A stretch of DNA of 64,000 nt from BRH-c25 sp012519325 (GCA_050950645.1 JBMNHZ010000014.1:66058-130057), one strand, 5' to 3'; counted from the stretch's first letter, positions 52,526 through 63,194 are shown. Translations and numbers: made by a program. The notes: generated from the letters alone by a model not told the origin.

Positions 52526-53707
52526 ATGTCAATTAGAGAAAGGTTATCCGGAAACGAAGCAGTAGCAGTAGCAATGCGGCAGATTAATCCGGATGTTGTT
52601 GCTGCATTCCCAATAACCCCATCAACAGAAATACCCCAGTATTTCTCTCAATTTGTGGCTAACGGGCAGGTACAGACAGAGTTTGTAGCAGTAGAATCGG
52701 AACACAGTGCAATGTCAACCTGCATCGGAGCCCAGGCAGCAGGAGCAAGGACAATGACCGCCACTTCTGCAAATGGTTTGGCTTTGATGTGGGAAATGTT
52801 ATATATTGCATCAGCGATGAAGCTGCCAATGACTTTATCCTGTGTCAATAGGGCACTTTCAGGACCTATTAACATTCATAACGACCACAGTGACTCGATG
52901 GGAGCAAGGGATTCCGGCTGGATACAACTATACAGTGAGACTAATCAGGAGGTATATGATAATTTGCTGCAGGCAGTAAGGATTGCCGAACATAAAGATG
53001 TACAGCTTCCGGTCATGGTATGTCAGGATGGCTTTATAACCAGCCATGCAGTGGAGAATATAGAGCTTCTTGAGGACGATAAGGTTAGGGAATTTGTGGG
53101 AGAATACAAACCGGAACACTATTTATTAAATCATAGGGAGCCGATAGCCATGGGTCCTCTTGACCTTCCGGCACACTGCTTTGAGCATAAAAGGGAGCAG
53201 GTTCAGAGTATGTTCAATGCAAAAAAAGTCATACTGGAGGTAGCAAAAGAATTTGAAAAACTTACCGGAAGAAAATACGAGTATTTCGAGAAATATAGCC
53301 TCGATGATGCAGAAATAGCTATTGTTATAATTAACTCTTCTGCCGGAACAGCAAAAACCGTTGTAGACAAGTTAAGGGATAATGGTATAAAAGCAGGACT
53401 TTTAAAAATAAGGATGTTCAGGCCTTTCCCGGCTGATGAAATTGCAGAAGCATTAAAGAATGTCAAGGCTCTTGCGGTAATGGATAAAGCCGAGAGCTTT
53501 TCTGCAGCGGGAGGACCTGTTGGTGCTGAAGTGAAAAGCGCTCTTTACGGAAAAGCGGATGGAATAAAGGTATTGAACTATATTTATGGTTTAGGCGGTA
53601 GAGATGTAAGGGCTGAAGATATCGAGGAAGTATTTGACTCACTGTTGAAAATAACAAAAACAGGTCAAATAGGGGAAATCTACAGATATATAGGTGTAAG
53701 AGAATAG
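52526..53707 (+). CDS. porA: 2-oxoacid:ferredoxin oxidoreductase, alpha subunit
   Basis: A 393-residue subunit holding the pyrimidine-binding part of the TPP site. NEAVAVAMRQINPDVVAAFP then ITPSTEIPQYFSQ near residues 30-42 and EHSAMSTCIGAQAAGARTMT near 60-80 match PorA/VorA. The C-terminal domain (about 260-370) is the transketolase-C-like domain. The ATG at 52526 follows AGGAGGTG. PorA-type enzymes act on pyruvate, and Vor-type ones on branched-chain 2-oxoacids; the sequence alone does not separate these. Confidence 0.92.
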   Translation: MSIRERLSGNEAVAVAMRQINPDVVAAFPITPSTEIPQYFSQFVANGQVQTEFVAVESEHSAMSTCIGAQAAGARTMTATSANGLALMWEMLYIASAMKLPMTLSCVNRALSGPINIHNDHSDSMGARDSGWIQLYSETNQEVYDNLLQAVRIAEHKDVQLPVMVCQDGFITSHAVENIELLEDDKVREFVGEYKPEHYLLNHREPIAMGPLDLPAHCFEHKREQVQSMFNAKKVILEVAKEFEKLTGRKYEYFEKYSLDDAEIAIVIINSSAGTAKTVVDKLRDNGIKAGLLKIRMFRPFPADEIAEALKNVKALAVMDKAESFSAAGGPVGAEVKSALYGKADGIKVLNYIYGLGGRDVRAEDIEEVFDSLLKITKTGQIGEIYRYIGVRE

Positions 53708-53723
53708 GAGGCGAGATATTTTC

Positions 53724-54662
53724 ATGGCATATAATCTTAAGCAAGTAATGAATAAACCGGATAGACTAACCGGAGGGCACAGAATGTGTGCAGGATGCGG
53801 AGCACCCGTTACGGTGAGGACTGTATTGAGAGCACTGAAGCCTGAAGATCATGCCGTATGCTGCTCTGCAACAGGATGCCTTGAGGTATCTACATTCCTG
53901 TATCCTTATACGGCATGGAAAGATTCATTTATACATACTGCTTTTGAATGCGCAGGGGCTACGATAAGTGGTGTGGAAGCTGCATATACCGCTCTCAGAA
54001 GAAAAGGGAGAATGAATGAATCGTATAAGTTTATTGCCTTCGGAGGAGACGGAGGAACTTACGATATTGGGCTTCAGTCGCTTTCCGGAGCGATGGAGAG
54101 AGGGCATGATATGGTGTATGTATGCTATGACAATGAGGCATATATGAACACCGGAATCCAAAGGTCATCGGGGACACCAAGATACGCAGATACGACTACA
54201 AGCCCGCAGGGCACCGAAATGCCCGGGAAAACGCAGTACAAAAAAGATTTGACAGGTGTAATGGCCGCCCATAGAATACCATATGTTGCTCAATCTACAT
54301 TAACTTCAAACTTCAAAGACCTTTATGAAAAATCAGAGAAAGCCATATATACTAAAGGTCCGGCATTTATGAATGTACTTTCTCCTTGTCCCAGAGGCTG
54401 GAGGTACAATACCCCCGATCTTATGGAAATATGCAAGCTGGCAGTTGAAACATGTATATGGCCGCTGTATGAAGTCGAAAATGGGAAATGGAAGCTTAAC
54501 TACAAGCCCAAAAAAAAGCTTCCGGTTACTGAATATTTAAAACCTCAGGGAAGGTTTAAACACTTGTTTACAGATGAAAACAAACATCTCATTGATAATA
54601 TTCAAGAAGATGTTGACAGGAAGTGGGAAGAATTATTGGAAAAGTGTAGGGAAAATTCCTAA
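53724..54662 (+). CDS. porB: 2-oxoacid:ferredoxin oxidoreductase, beta subunit
   Basis: A 312-residue TPP-binding subunit. MCAGCGAPVTVRTVLRALKP near residues 21-40 has the cluster Cys, FGGDGGTYDIGLQSLSGAME near 107-126 is the GDG..N TPP motif, and CYDNEAYMNTGIQRSSGTPR near 135-154 completes it; a C-terminal Cys group is in NVLSPCPRGWRY. It ends the operon with a terminator two bases downstream. Confidence 0.93.
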   Translation: MAYNLKQVMNKPDRLTGGHRMCAGCGAPVTVRTVLRALKPEDHAVCCSATGCLEVSTFLYPYTAWKDSFIHTAFECAGATISGVEAAYTALRRKGRMNESYKFIAFGGDGGTYDIGLQSLSGAMERGHDMVYVCYDNEAYMNTGIQRSSGTPRYADTTTSPQGTEMPGKTQYKKDLTGVMAAHRIPYVAQSTLTSNFKDLYEKSEKAIYTKGPAFMNVLSPCPRGWRYNTPDLMEICKLAVETCIWPLYEVENGKWKLNYKPKKKLPVTEYLKPQGRFKHLFTDENKHLIDNIQEDVDRKWEELLEKCRENS

Positions 54663-54663
54663 A

Positions 54664-54692
54664 AAACGTGCAAAAGCACGTTTTTTTTATAG
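54664..54692 (+). terminator. Terminator of porGDAB
   Basis: ACGTGC-AAAA-GCACGT with flanking AAAA and TTTTTTTT. Confidence 0.9.
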
Positions 54693-54870
54693 AAAAAATG
54701 TAACATATTGGTTGCAAGACTGCATCTGATTTGCCAATTAAGTTAAAATATTGAAGATTTGTATATTTTAGTCGTGAAAAACGGAAAATTATGTTATAAT
54801 AAAATAGCTGCAAAGCACAATGATTATTTACAGGCGGTGGTATTCATTCAATCAGGAAAGGATGGGTTAA

Positions 54871-56883
54871 ATGAGACTGCATTTCAAGATAATAATCCCG
54901 GTTGTTATATTGCTGATTGCAGTAATAACCGCTTTATCAGGAATGTCTTTCTATTTTACCAAGGAGCTTATAGAGAATAATATGTCCCAGTTAACTCAAA
55001 GCAAATTGGACGAGACTGGGAGCATTATTTCAAACAAGCTTGAGGCGATATCTGTTAAGAAGCAGGAGATCAACAGACAGAATCTTGATAAAGCAAGGCT
55101 GGTTGCCAGCGTAATAAACCATAATCCTGAAACCGTTGAGAATGTGGTTTCTCTCTTTAATATGGCAGCATCTCTTGGAGTTGATGAAATACACATAACA
55201 GATGAGAATGGAGTTGTTAAATGGACTACTGCTAAAAGCTTCTATAACATGGATTATAAAAGCGTCGAAAGCATGAAGCCATTTTTAGAGGGACTTAAAG
55301 ATGTAAATTTTGGACTTGCGCAGGACCCTACGGTAAGGAGTTTTGATAATGTGCTATTCCAGTATGCGGGTGTGGGAAGAAGGGATAAACCGGGGATAGT
55401 TCAAATAGGTGTTTCCCCAAAAAATTTGCAAAGTGAGCTGAAAGATCTGGATATCAGCAGTATCTCAAAGGAGACAGCCTTTGGAATCAATGGAGGCGTG
55501 ATAATAGTTGATAAGGATACTGATACTGTTTTAAGCCATAAGGATGAATCAGTGCAAGGAAAGAAAGCGGCTGAATTTGAATGGGGAATAAGAATCAGGG
55601 AAGATGATCAAAATGAATTCAGATATATTCAGGATGGAATAGAATGTTTTATGAAATATCAGGTATCAGATGGATATATTGTCTGTGCTGAAATTCCGGT
55701 GACAGAATTTACACGGGGTTTGGATGCTTTATTACGGAGAACGATTATGATTTCAGCTGCAGCGCTCATATTATGCATTGTTATAATATTATTGCTGCTG
55801 AGAGTGAATATAGTCAAGGAAATAGAAAAGCTAAGAGAGTTGGTAAGAGTTATAGGTGACGGGGACCTTACGAAATCTGTAGATATCAGGTCAAGTAAAG
55901 AGTTTTCAATACTTAGTGAAGGCATCAATTTAATGAATAATAATCTGAAGGAAATAATTGAAAAGAGCTTTGAAATGACAAGAAGCCTTAGTGAATCTGG
56001 TAAAAAGCTGTCCGATTCAGCAGATATATCAAGCAAAGGTGTTGCAGAAATAGCAGCGACAATCAATGAACTTGCGAAAGCAGCCAATGAGCAGGCAGAT
56101 GGAGCTACAAAAGGAGCATTGACAGCAAAGGATATACTGAATAAGGCTGAATCTATTTCCCGAAATATAGAAGATACAGTTAAGAATACCGAGCTTACCA
56201 AGGATACTGTTCTGGCAGGTGTTGATATAATCAAATACCAGAATGAAAAAATGAAGGAAAGCGTATCCAGTGCAGAAAACCTTGGCAATTCCATCAATGA
56301 TTTATCCAAACGAGCTGGTGAAATTAGTGACATAACAGAAGTTATAACCGGAATAGCCAATCAGACTAATATGCTCGCTTTAAATGCAGCAATTGAGGCG
56401 GCAAGGGCAGGTGAGATAGGAAAAGGATTTGCTGTAGTTGCGGATGAGGTAAGGAAGCTTGCCGAAGGTGCTACAAAATCAGCACTTAAGATATCCGAAA
56501 TAATTGCTGAGATACAATTAGGTGTGGAAAATGCAAAAAGGCAGGCAGATGAATCCATAAAGGTAATTGAAGAGCAGCAGGCAGCTGTAAAGCAGACGGA
56601 GGAAGCCTTCAGCAAGATAAATAATGTAACTCAGGAAGCTGTAAATCAGGTTGGAAGGATTGCAGAAGCTACCGAAAATATTATAAACGGTATACATGAA
56701 ATAGTTGATATTGTAGAAGCTCAAGCGGCAGTTTCACAGGAAAGCGCTGCCGGAACTGAAGAAATTACTGCATCTATGGAGGAACAGACAGCAGCCATAG
56801 AGGAAGTAGCTCAAATAGCCAACGACCTTACAACTGTTGTAGAAGAGCTAAATGCCTTAATAAACAGATTTAGAATCGAATGA
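54871..56883 (+). CDS. Methyl-accepting chemotaxis protein
   Basis: A 670-residue membrane receptor. Membrane segments are near residues 7-28 and 290-310 and enclose a dCache-like sensor of about 260 residues; HAMP follows (about 312-365), then a coiled-coil signalling domain. The conserved hairpin tip is recognisable as EVITGIANQTNMLALNAAIE then AARAGEIGKGFAVVADEVRK. AGGAAAGGATG precedes the ATG. It is monocistronic, and the ligand is unknown. Confidence 0.92.
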   Translation: MRLHFKIIIPVVILLIAVITALSGMSFYFTKELIENNMSQLTQSKLDETGSIISNKLEAISVKKQEINRQNLDKARLVASVINHNPETVENVVSLFNMAASLGVDEIHITDENGVVKWTTAKSFYNMDYKSVESMKPFLEGLKDVNFGLAQDPTVRSFDNVLFQYAGVGRRDKPGIVQIGVSPKNLQSELKDLDISSISKETAFGINGGVIIVDKDTDTVLSHKDESVQGKKAAEFEWGIRIREDDQNEFRYIQDGIECFMKYQVSDGYIVCAEIPVTEFTRGLDALLRRTIMISAAALILCIVIILLLLRVNIVKEIEKLRELVRVIGDGDLTKSVDIRSSKEFSILSEGINLMNNNLKEIIEKSFEMTRSLSESGKKLSDSADISSKGVAEIAATINELAKAANEQADGATKGALTAKDILNKAESISRNIEDTVKNTELTKDTVLAGVDIIKYQNEKMKESVSSAENLGNSINDLSKRAGEISDITEVITGIANQTNMLALNAAIEAARAGEIGKGFAVVADEVRKLAEGATKSALKISEIIAEIQLGVENAKRQADESIKVIEEQQAAVKQTEEAFSKINNVTQEAVNQVGRIAEATENIINGIHEIVDIVEAQAAVSQESAAGTEEITASMEEQTAAIEEVAQIANDLTTVVEELNALINRFRIE

Positions 56884-56902
56884 ATCATCATTCGATTTTT
56901 TA
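56872..56902 (+). terminator. Terminator after the chemotaxis receptor gene
   Basis: AATCGAATGA and TCATTCGATT pair over a 4-base loop and end in TTTTTTATTTT; the stop codon lies within the hairpin. Confidence 0.88.
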
Positions 56903-56975
56903 TTTTGCATTTGAGTTTTGAATTAAATTGTGCATATTACAAAGAATAATACAAAGTATGATTGGAGGAAATTCA

Positions 56976-57329
56976 ATGGAAGTTTCAGAAATAACAGAAC
57001 TATCGAATAAAGATAGAATAATAATATCAAACCCAGAGAAATATGAACATGTTGAGATAAGAAATTTGAACTATGATGATGGTGAAGGCCTTGCAGGCTA
57101 TAATGGAAACGTTGTTATCGGTTATGGAGATGATGCAAAAGATGTTTTTTTTCTATCTATAAACAAAATTAAAGATGAAGACATGAATATTGTCTGTGAA
57201 AAAGTGATAGAGCAATTCGGACAAGATAAAAAACTTCTCAACCTTATTATATATAACGGGGAAAGCATAATATATAATTTAAATGATGAAGAATTGAATA
57301 AGGGAGAATTGCCCATGTTTACAAATTGA
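56976..57329 (+). CDS. Hypothetical protein, acidic
   Basis: A 117-residue soluble acidic protein that I do not recognise. A GGAGGAA site precedes the ATG at 56976. It shows alternating strands (KDRIIISNPEKYEHVEIRNL; NVVIGYGDDAKDVFFLSINK) and a final strand-rich part; no signal peptide, membrane segment or Cys cluster. It is the last protein gene before the rRNA operon. Confidence 0.55.
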   Translation: MEVSEITELSNKDRIIISNPEKYEHVEIRNLNYDDGEGLAGYNGNVVIGYGDDAKDVFFLSINKIKDEDMNIVCEKVIEQFGQDKKLLNLIIYNGESIIYNLNDEELNKGELPMFTN

Positions 57330-57532
57330 GGTTTATCGGATATGTCATTTCTGGACAGCGCTGCTACTTGTCAGCAATGAAGCAGTCTTCATCAAGCGGA
57401 CAGAGTAAGGTATGCTAATGATAAGCTTATGGAATGGATTACCGGTTGATACTTATCATATAACGTGATAAGATAAGTTTCCTGCTTCGGAAACGTCGAT
57501 ACCGGTGAAGCAGATTACCACAAAAATCCTGA

Positions 57533-57561
57533 TTGACAACAAGTTTGGGATATGGTAACAT
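57533..57561 (+). promoter_or_regulatory. rRNA operon promoter
   Basis: TTGACA (57533-57538) is followed by 17 bases and TAACAT (57556-57561), about 312 bases before the mature 16S end. Between the previous gene and this promoter (57330-57530) there are only hairpins such as GTTTCC/GGAAAC at 57477-57494 and no gene. Confidence 0.7.
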
Positions 57562-57639
57562 AATAAACGTCGCTGAAACAAAAGGCGGCAGTATATGAGA
57601 AGAATCGCAAGGTTTTCCATATGCAGCGAAATAGTATAC

Positions 57640-57758
57640 GAGGATTGCAGAATCGAGCAGTTCAAGGAAGCAAGACGAATGCGCGGAGCGTATAGAGACA
57701 TACGTGAGCACATGAGGCGAAGTCTGACGACGAAATGCGACGGTTATGGTAATCCGAA
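57640..57758 (+). repeat. rRNA-flanking repeat, copy 1 (16S leader)
   Basis: The ~115-nt unit contains GAGCAGTTCAAGGAAG, the core GGAGCGTATAGAGACATACG, then TGAGCACATGA and CTGACGACGAAATGCGA. It is in the same orientation as three more copies near 59753, 63614 and 63734. It includes a small hairpin CGTAT/ATACG. The segment after it (57759-57872) holds the CCTTGAAAACT sequence usual before Firmicutes 16S genes. Role unknown: processing or antitermination signals are possible. Confidence 0.75.
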
Positions 57759-57902
57759 TTGATCCTTGAAAACTAAACAGTGTAAGATGAATAAAACCAA
57801 GAATTCTTTTGAGTTAGGTCAGATAAAAAGTTAAGAAGCCGAGCATAAAGCAGAAGCTTGGCAGAAAATATTTAACTTAAGAGTTTGATCCTGGCTCAGG
57901 AC

Positions 57903-57937
<35 letters not shown>

Positions 57938-57943
57938 GCGGAG

Positions 57944-58112
57944 GTGATGTTTAACACTGAGCATTCTACTTAAATGGCGCTAAGCGTCATGCAGAAACAA
58001 CCTTGATGTAAGAAGCCAAGAGAAGATAAAAATTTCTGCATCACGCGTTTAGCAAAGTGCCAACACAATACATTAAGCAAATGGTAGTAGAGTGTTGAGT
58101 GTTAAACATCAC
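57944..58112 (+). other. Extended helix 6 (V1) / intervening sequence in 16S rRNA
   Basis: GTGATGTTTAACACT (57944-57958) pairs exactly with AGTGTTAAACATCAC (58098-58112). Inside are further nested pairs CTACT/AGTAG, GGCGCTAA..CG with CG..TTTAG..TGCC, and ATGCAGAAA/TTTCTGCAT, so the whole 169 nt folds as one long hairpin. Helix 6 is normally some 30-50 nt here, so about 120 nt are extra. Excision from mature rRNA is possible but not shown by sequence. Confidence 0.85.
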
Positions 58113-58353
58113 TTTAGCGGCGGACGGGTGAGTAACACGTGGGCAACCTGCCTTAGAGTGGGGGATAACACCGGGAAATCGGTGCTAATACCGCATGAAA
58201 TACACAAACCGCATGGTATGAGTATGAAAGGAGCAATCCGCTTTAAGATGGGCCCGCGGCTGATTAGCTAGTTGGTAAGGTAACGGCTTACCAAGGCGAC
58301 GATCAGTAGCCGACCTGAGAGGGTGACCGGCCACACTGGAACTGAGACACGGT

Positions 58354-58389
<36 letters not shown>

Positions 58390-58496
58390 CGCAATGGGGG
58401 GAACCCTGACGCAGCAACGCCGCGTGGAGGAAGAAGGTCTTCGGATTGTAAACTCCTGTCTTTTGGGACGATAATGACGGTACCAGAAGAGGAAGC

Positions 58497-58547
<51 letters not shown>

Positions 58548-58762
58548 GTCCGGAATTACTGGGCGTAAAGAGCGCGTAGGCGGTTAATTAAGTCAGATGT
58601 GAAAACCCGAGGCTTAACTTCGGGATTGCATTTGAAACTGGTTAACTTGAGTACAGGAGAGGTAAGTGGAATTCCTAGTGTAGCGGTGAAATGCGTAGAT
58701 ATTAGGAGGAACACCAGTGGCGAAGGCGACTTACTGGACTGTAACTGACGCTGAGGCGCGAG

Positions 58763-58805
<43 letters not shown>

Positions 58806-58892
58806 TGTAAACGATGGATACTAGGTGTGGGAGGTATCGACCCCTTCCGTGCCGCAGTTAACGCATTAAGTATCCCGCCTGGGGAGTACGGC

Positions 58893-58984
<92 letters not shown>

Positions 58985-59045
58985 ACTTGACATCGTCTGA
59001 ATAAGCCGTAATGGGTGAAATCCTTCGGGACAGACAGACAGGTGG

Positions 59046-59110
<65 letters not shown>

Positions 59111-59359
59111 ATTGCTAGTTGCCATCATTAAGTTGGGCACTCTAGTGAGACTGCCGGAGACAATTCGGAGGAAGGTGGGGATGACGTCAAATCATCATGC
59201 CCCTTATGTTCTGGGCTACACACGTGCTACAATGGGTGTAACAACGGGAAGCGAGCTGGTGACAGTAAGCGAATCTCTAAAAAGCACCCTCAGTTCGGAT
59301 TGCAGGCTGAAACCCGCCTGCATGAAGTCGGAGTTGCTAGTAATCGCGAATCAGCATGT

Positions 59360-59413
<54 letters not shown>

Positions 59414-59444
59414 TGGAAGCACCCGAAGCCGGTGACTTAACCCG

Positions 59445-59585
59445 TGCGCTCACTTGGTGAGCGCAGAAGTGAGAAATGAGAAGTGAGAAGTGGGAAACAG
59501 AAGAAGAAACTCCGGAGGAGTTTCAACAAAAGCTCTCACGTCGCACATCCCACCTCCCACATCGGCGACCACGAAGTGGACGCAT
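59445..59585 (+). other. Insertion at the tip of helix 44 (V9) in 16S rRNA
   Basis: The usual Clostridia sequence ..TTAACCCG-CAAGG-GAGAGAGCCGTCG.. is interrupted here by about 141 nt. The insert has hairpins GTGCGCTCAC/GTGAGCGCA and AACTCC/GGAGTT, and the purine-rich stretch GAGAAGTGAGAAGTGGGA (about 59478-59495) facing CATCCCACCTCCCACAT (about 59535). The purine-rich arm is shared with the 23S insertions. Confidence 0.85.
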
Positions 59586-59618
59586 GGGAGAGAGCCGTCG
59601 AAGGTGAAGCCAGCGACT

Positions 59619-60118
<500 letters not shown>

Positions 60119-60397
60119 GATCAAGCTATGAAGAGCATATGGTGGATGCCTTGGCACCAGGAGCCGAAGAAGGACGTGATAAGCTGCGATAAGCTGCGGA
60201 GAGCCGCAAATAGGCCTTGACCCGCAGATATCCGAATGGGGAAACCCACCAGAAGTAATGTTCTGGTATCATAACATGAACACATAGTGTTATGAGGGGA
60301 GACCGGGGGAACTGAAACATCTAAGTACCCCGAGGAAAAGAAAGAAACATCGATTTTCTAAGTAGCGGCGAGCGAACGGGAAAGAGCCCAAACCGGT

Positions 60398-60499
60398 TGA
60401 GATGTGAGAGATGAGAGACGAGAGGTGAGATTTTTGTAGGAATTTGCTATGCAAATTCCAACGAGTTCCCACATCCCACATCCCACTTCTCACATCTCA
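60398..60499 (+). other. Insertion in domain I of 23S rRNA
   Basis: After GAGCCCAAACCGG, where Firmicutes have a short hairpin, 102 nt form a long hairpin. The outer arms are TGAGATGTGAGA (60398-60409) and TCTCACATCTCA (60488-60499), and the tip is GGAATTTGC/GCAAATTCC. The purine-rich strand (GAGATGTGAGAGATGAGAGA) and its C/T-rich partner resemble the arms of the helix 45 insertion. No ORF fits in it. Confidence 0.82.
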
Positions 60500-60686
60500 A
60501 TCGGGGTTGCGGACCGGCAAAAGGTATTGGAGCTTTAGCCGAATAGATCTGGAAAGATCAATCACAGAAGGTAAAAATCCTGTAGGCGAAAAGGCGAAGA
60601 TACGAGCCGGTATCCAGAGTACCACGAGGCACGAGGAACCTTGTGGGAATCAGGGAGGCCCACCTCCCAAGGCTAAATACTACCTG

Positions 60687-60733
<47 letters not shown>

Positions 60734-61102
60734 GGGAGGGGAGTGAAATAGAACCTGAAACCGTATGCTTACAATCGGTGGGAGCACTATTCGAAAGAAG
60801 TGTGACCGCGTACTTTTTGTAGAACGGACCAGCGAGTTGCGTTAATCAGCGAGGTTAAGGTGTTAAGCACCGGAGCCGAAGCGAAAGCGAGTCTTAAGAG
60901 GGCGTAAAGTTGGTTGATGCAGACCCGAAACCGGGTGATCTATCCATGGACAGGGTGAAGTTGGAGTAAAATCCAATGGAGGCCCGAACCCACCGTTGTT
61001 GAAAAAACGGGGGATGAGCTGTGGATAGCGGAGAAATTCCAATCGAACCCGGAGATAGCTGGTTCTCCCCGAAATAGCTTTAGGGCTAGCCTCAGTATAG
61101 AA

Positions 61103-61134
<32 letters not shown>

Positions 61135-61417
61135 CCTTATCGGTTACCGAACCTTATCAAACTCCGAATGCCGGACATTTGATTACTGGGAGTCAGACTG
61201 CGAATGATAAGATCCGTAGTCAAGAGGGAAAGAGCCCAGACCATCAGCTAAGGTCCCCAAGTATAGGCTAAGTGGTAAAGGATGTGTGACTACAGAGACA
61301 ACCAGGATGTTGGCTTAGAAGCAGCCATTCATTGAAAGAGTGCGTAACAGCTCACTGGTCAAGTGGTCATGCGCCGAAAATTACCGGGGCTAAAGCCTAA
61401 CACCGAAGCTATGGATT

Positions 61418-61783
61418 CTGAGAAGTGAGAAGTGAGAGGTGAGAAGTGGGAATGATAAAAGGATTTAAAGATTTAGTAACATATCAAAAATCCTATGAAC
61501 TTAGTATAAAAGTTCATACATTAACGCTTAAATACCCAAAGAATGAAAGGTATGAGATAGTAAGCCAGATAAGAAGAGCAGCGATGTCAGTGCCGTTAAA
61601 CATAGCAGAAGGCTATGGAAAGAAAGACTCAGAGGCAGACTTTAAACGATTTTTAAGAATGGCAGTAGGGTCATGCAATGAGATGGAGGTACTGATGGAT
61701 ATGAGCAAATAATTACGCTGATAGAAAAGTGGAAGAATATCTGAAAAACTCTCACATCTCACATCCGACTTCTCACTTCTCAG
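61418..61783 (+). other. Helix 45 intervening sequence in 23S rRNA, with an ORF
   Basis: A 366-nt insertion sits between GAAGCTATGGATT and GAGTGGTAGGGGAGCG, at the helix 45 position known as a common IVS site. CTGAGAAGTGAGAAG (61418-61432) and CTTCTCACTTCTCAG (61769-61783) are perfect 15-bp inverted repeats, and the pairing continues with mismatches into the purine- and pyrimidine-rich arms. It contains a four-helix-bundle protein gene. Precursors with such inserts are typically cut by RNase III, leaving fragmented 23S; that is inferred here. Confidence 0.9.
61452..61712 (+). CDS. Four-helix-bundle protein (23S rRNA IVS protein, IVP/S23 family), truncated
   Basis: The ORF lies inside the 23S helix 45 insertion. 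From the ATG at 61452 it encodes 86 residues: MIKGFKDLVTYQKSYELSIK, then YEIVSQIRRAAMSVPLNIAE (the family signature), followed by GYGKKDSEADFKRFLRMAVG and SCNEMEVLMDMSK. The purine-rich left arm supplies GAGGTGAGAA as a ribosome binding site. The family is normally about 115-125 residues; this copy stops early. A +1 frame stays open directly after the stop and encodes ADRKVEEYLKN, as if part of the missing last helix, so a frameshift or deletion is likely. Relatives include the Avd protein of diversity-generating retroelements. Confidence 0.8.
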   Translation: MIKGFKDLVTYQKSYELSIKVHTLTLKYPKNERYEIVSQIRRAAMSVPLNIAEGYGKKDSEADFKRFLRMAVGSCNEMEVLMDMSK

Positions 61784-62461
61784 AGTGGTAGGGGAGCGTC
61801 GTATACAGGCAGAAGCTGTACCGTAAGGAGCAGTGGACAGTATACGAGAGAGAATGCTGGTATGAGTAGCGAAAGAATGGTGAGAATCCATTCCGTCGAA
61901 AATCCAAGGATTCCTGAGGAAGGTTCGTCCGCTCAGGGTAAGTCGGGACCTAAGGAGAGGCGTAAAGCGTATCCGATGGACAATCGGTTGAAATTCCGAT
62001 ACCACCTGAAATCGCATGGAGGAAGCAGTGACACAGTAGGATAGGGGAGCACGGAGTTGGTATACCGTGTCCAAGCACCAAGGCTGGCATGTAGGAAAGA
62101 CCGCATGCTGATAAGGCTGAGGTGTGATGGGGAGTGAAAATAGAGTAACGAAGGAACTGATTTCACACTGTCGAGAAAAGCTGCTAACGAGATAACAGGT
62201 GCCCGTACCGCAAACCGACACAGGTAGATGAGGAGAGAATCCTAAGACGAGCGAGAGAAGCGTTGTTAAGGAACTAGGCAAAATAACCCCGTAACCTCGG
62301 GAGAAGGGGTGCCAGTGTAAGCTGGCCGCAGAGAAATGGCCCAAGCGACTGTTTAGCAAAAACACAGGTCTCTGCTAAATCGAAAGATGACGTATAGGGG
62401 CTGACGCCTGCCCGGTGCTGGAAGGTTAAAGGGAAAGCTTAGCGCAAGCGAAGGTTTGAAC

Positions 62462-62522
<61 letters not shown>

Positions 62523-62807
62523 AGGTAAGTTCTGACCCGCACGAATGGCGTAACGACTTGGGCACTGTCTCGACAACGCGCTCGGCGAAATTGTAGTACT
62601 AGTGAAGATGCTAGTTACCCGCGATTGGACGGAAAGACCCCGTAGAGCTTTACTGCAGCTTGACATTGGGTTTTGGTATTTCATGTACAGGATAGGTGGG
62701 AGACTAGGAAGTGATGACGCCAGTTGTCATGGAGTCGACGTTGGGATACCACTCTTGAGATACTGGAATTCTAACCATTGGCCTTGAAGCAGGTCATGGG
62801 ACATAGT

Positions 62808-62840
<33 letters not shown>

Positions 62841-62938
62841 CAAAGAGTAACGGAGGCGTCCAAAGGTTCCCTCAGAATGGTTGGAAATCATTCGGAGAGT
62901 GCAAAGGCAGAAGGGAGCCTGACTGCGAGAGAGACGAC

Positions 62939-62977
<39 letters not shown>

Positions 62978-63018
62978 ACCGAGTGGAAGGGCCATCGCTC
63001 AACGGATAAAAGCTACCT

Positions 63019-63049
<31 letters not shown>

Positions 63050-63050
63050 C

Positions 63051-63105
<55 letters not shown>

Positions 63106-63109
63106 GAGT

Positions 63110-63194
<85 letters not shown>

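Noticed and set aside
57439..57713. Minus-strand frames containing MCSRMSLYAPRIR, with similar ones at 63616-63984
   Set aside because: These are translations of the rRNA-flanking repeat on the opposite strand. The similarity of the peptides reflects the DNA repeat, not protein conservation.
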